Shown one piece after another: positions 55,080-64,000 of a DNA stretch of 64,000 nt. The stretch is taken from positions 687,411 to 751,410 of the forward strand of contig JADDTR010000013.1 of assembly GCA_015345905.1 (NCBI GenBank), in the 5' to 3' direction. Source of the DNA: Aotearoamyces nothofagi (taxonomy: Eukaryota; Ascomycota; Leotiomycetes; Leotiales; Tympanidaceae). Every line of letters begins with the position of its first letter. The first letter of the stretch is position 1. The notes below the pieces were generated by a model. That model saw nothing but the letters and a program-made list of their open reading frames with translations, was not told the origin of the DNA and searched no databases. The translations under genes and the position numbers were made by a program.

Positions 55080-58000
55080 TTACCAAGTAAACATCATCAA
55101 TGCCGGGTTCAGCACCATCGGCAAGAGCAAATGACCCGTAACAATCGTCACAACAGGCCAGATGACTGTGAAGAACCGGATCTGCCAAAGTGGCGGCACG
55201 GCATATGCTCCGCACAGGAGCATGGCTATCGTGCAGATACAGAAGATGTACGAAAACTTGAAGCGCCGGAAGATGCGCGGAAGCTCAATGAAGAAGGTCG
55301 TGTTTTCCGCTTCTTTCGACGTGGCGCCCCACGACATGTCGATCGAGAACAAGTGACAGAGGAGTGCTTGTGACACATGCAGCGAGATGCCGCCCATGAA
55401 GCAGCTGATCAGGAGGATCCACTTGAAGTTTTCTATCACTATCGAGGCATTAGTATCAGTGCGAGTGTTAGGATTACAGAGAAGACGACTTACGTGATCC
55501 AAGGAGGCTTCGATTTTCCACGCGGTATCGAAGGATGGCGAGCGCAACATTTCCCGCTGCCGCGAAGACGATGATAACAGAGAAGTATACCTTGAACGAA
55601 TCGACGTAGTAGTGGTCAAGATAACCGTTCCAGATCCCCACGAGGATATAATTCAATATAACAGCAAACCAGGAGTAGCCAATGGCATAATACGTCCCGA
55701 TATAAGCTAGAATAGTCACTTTCGATCCAACAGGCATCTGTGAAGAGACAAATTTCTTGATCAACGGCGTGAAGGGCCCTCTTTTAAGCCAGTCTTTGAA
55801 GGGATAGAACATCATTTCGTTACAACCATAGGCGTACTTCTCCCAACGTGCCAGTTCGTCGTATACTGTGAGAGACACGCCTTCTTTGAATCCATCGCCA
55901 GCCCATGCAGCAAGTCGGATCAGGTAGCCATCACACTGCAGACGAAGAGCTAGATCAAAATCTTCCGAGACAGAAGTTTCGGACCAGAATTTCTCTTCGC
56001 CTTCTTCGTCAATGAATGACGTTTCTTGCACTGCAGACCAGCGGAGGACTGCATTGTGGCCGACAAAGGGAGAAACATCACCAGCTGCGACAGCAAACCG
56101 AATCGCAGTGTAGATAAGATGTGTGAAAAAACTGGTCGCTGTTAGCACCGTTCGTAATACTTTGAAAGCTATGACTCACGTTATACCGGTCTCAAAGAAC
56201 GAGGTTGTGACATTCATGACACCTGATGAGAATTGCAAGACGCCAACTCTAGGCGCCGACTCCATCTCGCTGGCCGCATCGAGTAAGCAATCAGCTGGCA
56301 CTCGAGTATCCGAATCAATGAGAAGAATATAGTCTCCAACACGAATATCGCCTTCTCCCCATGTTTGGCCTTTGTCCTCTTCGAGAACCTCATCAAAACA
56401 CGTTTGATAAGCCTGTGTTTCTGCGTAATCGTCCCAGAAGTCGTGTCGGTCGACCAGAGCTAGTTTCTGTTCCACTCTGATAGATAACCGTAGAGCGTAG
56501 TTCATGTTTGACGCCTTCTTGAATTTTCCTTTTCGGATGAACTTTGCCTCTCCTGGTCCGGGGTTTGGGTTATGGTTAGGTCGTGATACCCATCCAATGT
56601 TATGGTCCACGTAAAACTCTCGTCTTTTCCGCGCAACTTCGGGTGGAATGACTTGCATGCCGTCGTCGTTGTAAAATAGATTGACGGTGCCACCTTGTTG
56701 TCGGTATGTATCCATAGCTTCCTCAAGAGAGTTGACAGTAGGTACAATGACAGTGTCAAGGCCTTCCTTGTAGACTGGGCATTGAATTGTGATATGTGGA
56801 AGAGGGCCGTTCCTAGGATTCAATCGGATTGGACGGATTGCAGAGTAAAACTTGGAGTTTCTAGTCATGTGGCCGACTGGACCGAACATTTGAAACACGT
56901 CTTGAATTGCAGAGTGTACGAAGAACTTGCAATTTAATGTTAGTTACTGGCTTGGCTCATGGAAGTTCAAAACATACCAGTGCGATAAACATTTGTAGGG
57001 GTGTGATAATAATCAATAACAGTCGAGTGAAGTTATGATCTATTGTACTTTGGTTTGCAAGCGACTTGGCGCCCAATCCCAGTAAGATCATAGTACCAAG
57101 TAATGTTGTAGCAACCATTATACAGCTCAAAAGATTGATCGGCCGCTTCTTCTCGACAACTGCTTCGATATCAGAGCCATCATCGATGTGGTAGCTGTAA
57201 TTATCGTCATCGCCCTTTTCGCCATAGAAGGGAGCATTGAATATTTCATCGCCTGGGTGGTAGCGATTTCCGCCTTCTAACGCTTTCGTCTCTGCCATAT
57301 CAGCCTCTTCCGCCAACAAATTGATTTCACGAACAAGCCCGAAGAGTTCCGAGCGAGCACGAGCATACACTAGTTCTTGCAAGAAAGGCTTGAGATAATC
57401 GATACCGATTTGTTCCCACTCGAGGCCTTCCCATTTCAATCCATTGAAGAATATTCTTTCGTTAATGTTCCGCCCTTCTAGGTCGACACCGTCGGCAATT
57501 TCTTGGTTTGTCCTATTCCTAAATACGAACCATCCATTTGTCATGGGTATTAATTTATTTTGCGCGAGGGCTATTGCTTTTCCCTCTTGCTTCTCTGAGA
57601 GAAGGTCAAATTTGGTGATTACTCCCACTGTACGTTCGCCACTCGGGTCCGCAATCTTCGTTAACGGAATTGCCCTTTGGCTTTCTAAGTCGGTCGTAGC
57701 ATCTACCACCAGTCTACGATTGTCAGATCATGCAATTAAGTGCAAGGGGGCATGCATACATTATAATATTATGAGAGTCCTTCAGGTAATCTCCTGCTAA
57801 GGTGTTTGCCAACTTGATGTCTTTCTGGGATTGATGTGTTGCCGGTGCTGTGTCGTCAAGTTAATATCGGTTTATTATTCCCGGATACAGATGTTCTTAC
57901 ACGAGTGAAGTCCAGGGAGATCAACCACACAGATATCTTCATATTCGGGGCCTGAAACCTCGATCCTGAGTATATCACCGGAAAATCCAGCATATGATAG

Positions 58001-58974
58001 CAACATATTTCTATCCATCTGTTGAAGAAACTAGAATAAGATCAGTACCACGATCTCCGTATTGATGTATGACAGACATACCTTGTCAAATATCTTTGGG
58101 AAATCAACTGTGTCGAATGTTTCCTTGCTTAAAAAGTTTGTTGATTCGATCACGACTTTGGACATTATAAGATCTTCGCCCAAAGAAGTCTTCGAAATTC
58201 TGCTAGCCTTTACTGAAGGGAATTCATCTGGAGAATTCCGAAGGACAACCTCAGTCGCGAAGCGAGTACAGCCTTTGTCGGCGATAGGAAACGACAATCC
58301 TGTCAGCGAGTTCAGCACTGATGACTTGCCGCTCGATTGATTTCCAACGACGACAATCTGTTGAAACTTCATTAGTGACATGTCTAAAGCAGAAGAGACT
58401 ACGCCACGGAACTGCTCACTTTTGGAGGCGCAACATTTTCACTGAGATGTCCAATATCTGTTAGAGCTCTTTGGGTATCTGAAACAACACTTCCTAATCT
58501 CTGGTGGGCATCTGCAACACTTCCTAATCTCTGGTGTATAGAAGTAATACTGTCCCCTCTGTTACTGTCCCCTCTGTGTTGCACAGAGGCAGTACTACCT
58601 TGCCGTTGAGGAATGGAAGCAAAGCTATTACTCCATATTGGAAACTGACTGCTTAAATCTTCTTCGCCATCGTGGGATGGGGTTGATCCGGTACTATTGT
58701 GTCTAGTATCTAATGGCCCAATGCTCATGTTCCTTTCATCGTCTACTTTTGGCGCGTCGGCAACGGCGGATGCTGTGCTGCCACTTTTAACCAAAGAGGA
58801 TTCCGGCTCTGCGGTGTTATAGTCGCTTGGCCAAACATTCGTATTCCGTGCGTGGAGGTGAGATTGGTTGGGTGGGTGAGGGACATACGAAGTAATAGGT
58901 AGCAATTGATTTTCGGGTCTTGCAGAGGTCCTTGTCGCCGTCGGCAATGGCCGAGTTATTTGATCGGACGACAT
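55080..58974 (-). CDS. Dynamin-type GTPase fused to a GT2 membrane glycosyltransferase
   Basis: Predicted 1178 aa from eight minus-strand exons: 58974-58420, 58366-58082, 58030-57901, 57847-57760, 57713-56978, 56925-56180, 56131-55494, 55438-55080. The seven introns are 46-55 bp and all phases close. Residues 1-185 are Ser-rich and disordered, with a doubled HQRLGSV motif. Residues 186-485 are a dynamin GTPase head: P-loop GNQSSGKSS (193-201), GCTRFAT with T219, VVDLPG (D317), TKFD (386-389), then NRTNQEI and the helical end. Instead of the dynamin stalk come two membrane segments (about 545-567, 583-605) and a GT2 domain: QCPVYKEGLD, NDDG (684-687), DSDTR (D802, D804), SEDFD (E903, D904) and ELARW in place of QxxRW (939-943), then several C-terminal helices. 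The closest GT2 relatives I recognise are fungal surface-polysaccharide synthases. A single exon (57713-56978) carries the GTPase end and both first membrane segments, so the fusion is not a gene-prediction artefact at that junction. Function inferred: GTP-controlled polysaccharide synthesis or export at a membrane. Confidence 0.85.
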
Positions 58975-60634
58975 ATCGAGAGACCAAGGACTCGTTGTTG
59001 CATTGTATCATGTAACGGTCGTGTCCCGATGGCAAAAAGTTCTGCGGTATTTAGGATATATCCTCATACATACACTAACTAACAATGCAACGCCCATGGC
59101 ACGTCATGGTGATGGCAGCCCGATATAGGATACATGGCTTGCTTCTGGGAGTAACAGGAGCTCCGAAAAAGCAGAAGGGGGATGAAAACGGACGCACTAA
59201 AGTTGATAAGTCGTTATATACGCCCAACGGTTGTTATAGAAGACACAAGCATCACCCGATATCGTACCACGGACCTATCTAGCCTAGCAGCATAATCGAG
59301 CAAGTCCGCGGTAGAGATTAGGTGTGGCACCAAACGGTAGGCTTGTGGGTCCCGGACGAGGCGGTTGGAATGCTTCGAGCCCAACTTTATCTGTCTCTGG
59401 ATGGGGAGTCGTATAGAAGAGGAGGGGCTCTCGTCTTGACAGAATTCTTATTAGAAGACGCTGGTCTGAAAAGAAACAACAATGCTCCCTGGACCGCCGT
59501 CCTTGAGGTGCATTAGTCACAATGGTATCATCATACTCTACGGCTCTACATTCTATGCATGCCCTCCAGCTCCATCGCGTGGCGGAGATATCATGTCTCC
59601 AGCAAAGCGAACCTCGACGACCAGCCTATAAGCTCTCCAAGGTTCCGCGGCACGAAGTCCCCGATGCAAAGATGGACAGGATAACTGTACCCATATTGCA
59701 AAGGTCGCAATGGAATTGGGCAGACAGACACGCACACAGTATGTACAAGTACAATACAAAGCTGGGCGGGGCCAGCCAAGTAAGTCGGCAGTCTCGATTC
59801 TAGAGTCCAGATGGGCAAGAATGGGATGGATGCGTGGGTGACAAGAAAGCAGTTGGAGTCCATATGGATAACACGTGAGGCATCTTCGGCGAAAGGCGGA
59901 ACAAAAAGCCGAGGAATTTCTGCTATAGCTACAATGCAACATCATTAACCTCCAAACTACATGTCCAACAGAAGAGACCCGGCGGGCAATCTGGAAACTG
60001 TGCTATGCTACAGAATGTCCATATCCTCATCTCGCCCTCATTATCTTCAAAGGTTGATTTATGCCATTGTGGCGTTCACGCCTGCCGTGCCTTTTTTCCG
60101 GTGACGCCCGGAGGCGCTCTACTTTGCGCCTATATAGATAGGTATCTTAGATGATAGGGACACTACATTCCTCACTTCAAGCCACACTCTCCAACGCCCG
60201 CTCTTAATTGCAGCAGGCTGAAGGCACATCTTCGGCTGTCCGAATGCATCTTGTTTGGGCGCCAAGCACATTTTTCCTTTCAATGCTTTCATTTCCGTCC
60301 ATTTTGCAGATCGAACTATGGCATGATTTTCGCCTTCTACCTTTCCTCCGGGTTCCGGGGCACTGGAGAAGATCACCGCAGATGCCAATGTATCCATCTG
60401 GCTCAGTCTCTGGTTCTTCCCCAGCTCCAATCATAGTGAATTCTTTATCGCGGACGTTCATGTTGCTTTCTCTCTAGGTCCTCTTTCCTTATCGGAGCCT
60501 CGGTCTACACGTTTGTTGCCACTCTTGAAACCATCTGCGTCTTGCAGACAATCACTTGCTTGTTGCTGCATGTAGTGCATTGCATTGTCGACAGCGTCAG
60601 AGCTTGTCTTTCGAATCCCTCTCTATTTCTAGTC
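58975..60634. promoter_or_regulatory. Divergent region between the fusion gene and the GH16 gene
   Basis: 1.66 kb between divergent start codons. No coding signal; short frames on both strands lack domains. It should contain both promoters. The 60.5-60.63 kb part is the likely GH16 leader. A frame is open upstream of the chosen GH16 ATG (60542) but is less likely. Confidence 0.5.
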
Positions 60635-62092
60635 ATGGAGCCGACTGAACAGCAGAACACCGAGGAGAGGAGCACGTCGCCAGCAGACTTGCCAGTGTCC
60701 ACTAGAGTGCGACGTGCGACAATCGGCGCTCTCAGACAGACTATTCCCGCTTTCGAAGACGACAACGATGCTGCCCGGCCATCAACCCCAGAGATGCCGT
60801 ATCTGGGCTTGCATCCTAGTACGGCAAGCATTGTACGCCGAAGATACTTTCACTCTCGCCTGATCAAGAAGGGTGAAGTAGATAGACCTGAATTGAGAGA
60901 GAGGGAGCCGATGGAGAGGTGGATAACGATTATTCCCTGGACCGGGTTTCTCCTTGGACTTGGGATGGTTGCGGTTTTTTCATATCTTGGTGTTCACTCC
61001 GTTGTAAAACACAAATACTGCTCAGTACTCTACGATGATTTTTCTATGGGATTCAATCCAGTGGTATGGACTCAGGAAATACAAGTCGGCGGATATGGGT
61101 GAATATTGCATGCCGGAGGTTGGAGTTCCACATCGCTGACACTATGGAACAGGAATAACGAATTCGAGCAGACAACTGGCAATAACACCAATGTTTTTGT
61201 AGAGGACGGCAAACTCATTTTCAGACCGACTCTCCGCACCGAAGAGGAGCTTCTCGAAAGTGATAGCGTCGTAAATCTAACGCTGGATGGGACCTGTACA
61301 TCCACCGTCGTAGCGGACTGCCAATTCAGCAGCAATATCACTGCAGACTACATCATCCCGCCTGTATATTCAGCGCGCATCAACACGAAAAACTCAGTCT
61401 CCATCAAATACGGCAAAATCGAAATAACGGCCAAGCTGGCCAGCGGCGACTGGCTCCTGCCGCAGATCTTCATGCTGTCCGTCAACGACACCTACGGCGC
61501 TTGGCCAAAGTCTGGCGAGATAGATCTCGCGACATCTCGCGGGAACAACTACACATACAAGGCCGGCGGCAACAACGTAATGTCCAGCACACTACATTGG
61601 GGATTAAGCTCAACCCTCGACGGCTGGTGGCGCACAAACGTCAACCAAACGGGATTCCACGCGCCATTCTCCGATTCCTTCCACACATTTGGACTGGAGT
61701 GGAGCGAGAAATACCTGTTCACATACCTTGATACACAAATTGCTCAGGTCCTGTACACGCCATTCAACCAGTTCCAATACACACGGGGTGATTTCGGCAT
61801 GGTGGACGACGAAGGCAACGCCCTCGTGAATCCATGGGCATCGACGGGGCTCTACCAGACGCCGTTTGACCAGGAGTTCTATCTCATCCTGGCGCTGTCT
61901 GTGGGTGGGACTAGTGGGGTGTTCGAGGACGGTGAAGGCGGGAAGGCTTGGGTTGATAGCGAGACGACGACGGCCAGATACGACTTCTTTATGGACAAGG
62001 ATGCATGGTATCCTACGTGGGAAAAGGAGGGTTCCGGGGAGATGGTGATTGACAGGGTTAGGATGTGGCAGCAATGTGATCCGGTCGCTTGA
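60635..62092 (+). CDS. Membrane-anchored GH16 protein with altered catalytic motif
   Basis: 467 aa, exons 60635-61098 and 61153-62092; the 54-bp intron has a GCTGAC branch point. A cytosolic N-terminus of ~95 residues is followed by one membrane helix (about 97-121, IIPWTGFLLGLGMVAVFSYLGV), so the GH16 domain faces outside (type II). Family marks: WTQEIQVGGYG, GNNEFEQTT, LIFRPTL, SARINTKNSVSIKYGKIEITAKL, FHTFGLEWSEKYLFTYLD, FDQEFYLILALSVGGTSG and a C-terminal WPTWEKEGSGEMVIDRVRMWQQ-like end. GH16 enzymes need ExDxxE: nucleophile Glu, then acid/base Glu. Here the motif reads GEIDLATSRG: E277 and D279 are kept, but residue 282, the expected acid/base Glu, is Thr (codon ACA). Insect and fungal glucan-binding relatives that lost catalytic Glu act as lectins, so this may bind beta-1,3-glucan rather than cut it. 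Confidence 0.9.
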
Positions 62093-62286
62093 GCCGGGAG
62101 GCATGGAGTTGTCGGATGGGATACGTATATACGCATATCACGAGGTGGATTGGATTATCTTGCAGCATATAGTACGCGAATACCAAGAGCCACGTCTGAT
62201 GTAATCTTGGTGACTGGAAGAGCTCAGAGAATTAACGTGCCCGTGGATGAGATGGCAAGCCTGCCATGTATCTACGATGTATCTAC

Positions 62287-62315
62287 GATGCAGATGCAGA
62301 TGCAGATGCAGATGC
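62287..62315. repeat. GATGCA hexamer microsatellite
   Basis: Nearly five units of GATGCA; preceded by a doubled GTATCTACGAT. Confidence 0.9.
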
Positions 62316-62884
62316 CTGCTTCGATAAGGTTGAGAGGCTAAACTCCCTTTTGCACATTCCGCGGGTGCGAAGGAGCGCACAACGCTGCATCAGGGAAAGG
62401 CTCTCGACGGCTCCGCTCCATGCAGAATACGAACACGCCCCCATCGCATCGCACGTGTTTCCCATCATCACAACTCTCCACTGGCACACACCGTCCAGGA
62501 ACATTAAATATATCTGCGCCACCTTGTTGCAATGGCCTCCCTGTTCGAGTCCCGCGACGTGCTCGAACTCCCAAAAAAAAACCCAGGCGCTGCGATGCGA
62601 TGCGAGGCGATGCAAATAAGGCTCGCGAGAATGGGGGGGCGCGAGAAAAAGGGCCGAGTACTTTAAGCATATATCCTATCCTGACTGTATCTTCTCCTCC
62701 TCTTCTCATCTCCCGTTGCGGGACACATAACAGGACTGGACTGTACTGGAGTACACTATACACCCCGGTTCGCTAGCTAGCTCGCTAGGAATGAAGCGCT
62801 ACCGACGACCGACCCCCGTTATCAGCGCGTGTCGCTGAGGGAGAATGGATGGGCTGGACGCATTTTTTCTCTTTTCTCGCCCGC

Positions 62885-62910
62885 GCTGCTGCTGCTGCTG
62901 CTGCTGCTGC
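62885..62910. repeat. GCT trinucleotide microsatellite
   Basis: About nine GCT units in non-coding DNA. Confidence 0.9.
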
Positions 62911-63835
62911 TTCAGCACCCGCTGGGAGAGGTGAGAGGGAGATGACGGGGTTTGTTTCTTAACAGACCGTTGCGTTCCGCCGCGCCTTTGCAGATGCGCG
63001 CGCATCGCGCATCGCGCATCGCGCATTCCTTGTCCTGGGCTCCCGAGCAGAGCAGAGCAGAGCACAGCCGATTCCCGCGTTCCCGCGCCGCGACTGACTG
63101 ACTGACTCCCTTGCTGATTTTCGATCCAGACGACGCCCGCGGTGGCCAGGTTGGGGGGGGGGGGGAGGGAAGATTTTACGCGGCCAGAGAGACGGGGTTT
63201 TCGTTCGTCCCGCACGGAAGGAGAAGAGATTTTGCTCTTGCTCGAGCAAAACTCGAGCAAAACAGCTGTTGCTGGCGAGGCTGGGCTGGCAAGGTTCGGC
63301 CGTCGACGGGGGGATTGCCGCATCCGGCCGACGGGGCGACGCACCGCGGATGATGCGCCGCGGAGATCTCTCCGCGTCCCGTGGGTGTCGCCGCGTTCGT
63401 CGCTGGGCGGCCCCCCCCCCCCCCCCGCCGGTCGTCATTGCCTTGGCGGAGCCGCGCACGGTGGAGGGAGAGATGCTGTGGTGCGACATGGAGGCGGAGG
63501 TGCAGAGCGAGGTGCCGTCTGGGGGTGCGAAATTATCACTCCTCGCGAGGGTAGGAGGCTCGAGGAGGCGGCGGGCGGGCGGAGCTCGGGGGAGAGCGCG
63601 GCTGTGGGATGCGGATGGGGCGTTGGTCAAGCTGACGTAGGTGGAGGGGGGGGGGGGTGCAGACTCGGTTTGGAGAATCGATGCGGATCGCGGTGCTGCA
63701 GGTGTCGGTTCTTGCTTGGCAGGGCAGATGCTTCGCTGGTCGGTGGCTGATATGGCGACGTGGAGAGGGCTGTTGTACTCGTCGTCTGGACTTGCTTTTG
63801 CTCGGTGCAGTGGGTGGTGGGTCTAGGAGTTCCAT

Positions 63836-64000
63836 TCTATTCTTCTCTGGTGGTTGTATAGCAGTGTATAAGAGTCCGTCTATTCTTCTCTGGTAGTTAT
63901 ACAGTAGATAGTGAGTCTAAGAGTCCACTCTATTCTTCTCTGGTAATTATACAGTAGATAGTGAGTCTAAGAGTCTACTCTATTCTTCTCTAGTAATTAT
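63836..64000. repeat. 50-bp minisatellite running off the window end
   Basis: Units beginning TCTATTCTTCTCTGG start at 63836, 63879, 63929 and 63979. The last full pair is almost identical with a 50-bp period; the first unit is 43 bp and more diverged. The array continues beyond the window. Confidence 0.92.

Larger units (their letters stand above)
62093..64000. other. GC-rich non-coding right edge with homopolymer runs
   Basis: Many overlapping open frames on both strands come from low-complexity GC-rich sequence; none shows a domain. It holds a GATGCA tandem (62287-62315), a GCT run (62885-62910), 13 G at 63153-63165, 16 C at 63411-63426 and 12 G at 63646-63657. Confidence 0.55.

Noticed and set aside
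58031-58381. Separate short GTPase gene starting at the ATG at 58381
   Set aside because: A good 53-bp intron joins the upstream exon in phase to FQQIVVVG, and the downstream exons continue the GTPase without a break.
60600-60625. TTCGAATCC resembling a tRNA T-loop
   Set aside because: No flanking stems or acceptor arm could be formed; it lies in the GH16 leader.
62338-63896. Frames of up to 223 codons near the right edge
   Set aside because: They come from GC-rich low-complexity DNA with homopolymer runs and have no domain.

Overview
The window is nuclear DNA of a filamentous ascomycete, most likely Pezizomycotina. Genes lie 0.4-4 kb apart on both strands. Nearly all introns are 46-94 bp with GT..AG ends and CTGAC/CTAAC-type branch points. 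The families are typical of moulds: a Zn2Cys6 regulator, two fungal rhodopsin/PTH11-type membrane proteins, Sec72, a WDR70 homologue, MFS sugar and allantoate-type carriers, and a fungal GT2 synthase. No rRNA, tRNA, CRISPR array or intact transposon was seen. The species cannot be fixed from this sequence alone.

Layout, left to right. (1) 0.6-8.5 kb looks like a catabolic gene group: a polyol/sorbose-type SDR dehydrogenase, a stand-alone DhaK (dihydroxyacetone/ketotriose kinase substrate subunit), a separate DhaL (ATP-binding half) carrying a long unfamiliar N-terminal part, and a sugar-type MFS carrier divergent from DhaL. (2) 8.5-19.3 kb is mostly gene-poor. It holds an F-box-like gene interrupted by an in-frame TGA, a fungal rhodopsin-like seven-helix protein and a Zn2Cys6 regulator. 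(3) 19.3-28.4 kb carries a secreted purple acid phosphatase, a secreted type-B carboxylesterase with an N-terminal extension, a small MYND zinc-finger protein and a second rhodopsin-like protein. (4) 28.4-34.6 kb is repeat-bearing and gene-poor: a 140-bp TA-flanked MITE with perfect 29-bp terminal inverted repeats, a 59-bp tandem duplication, a short telomere-like tract, an NmrA-like reductase and a two-exon 108-aa gene. (5) 35-41.5 kb holds housekeeping genes: a WDR70-like WD40 protein divergent from a NIPA-type Mg2+ transporter, then Sec72. (6) 43.7-53.8 kb carries a Dal5-type anion carrier, a BAHD-like acyltransferase, an MDR/enoyl-reductase-like oxidoreductase and a maltose-type MFS carrier. 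(7) 55-62 kb is the most unusual part. An eight-exon gene encodes a predicted 1178-aa protein joining a complete dynamin-type GTPase head to a membrane GT2 polysaccharide-synthase-like domain. Divergent from it is a membrane-anchored GH16 protein whose expected catalytic acid is replaced by Thr. (8) 62-64 kb is GC-rich non-coding DNA with long C/G runs and a 50-bp minisatellite running off the window end.

The best candidate for something not previously described is the dynamin-GT2 fusion with its GH16 neighbour. I read this as a GTP-controlled membrane polysaccharide synthase paired with a glucan-binding partner; the function is inference. The split DhaK/DhaL group is second. Exon boundaries were worked out by hand from splice signals, frame continuity and family consensus. 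All family names come from motif recognition; no database search was run.
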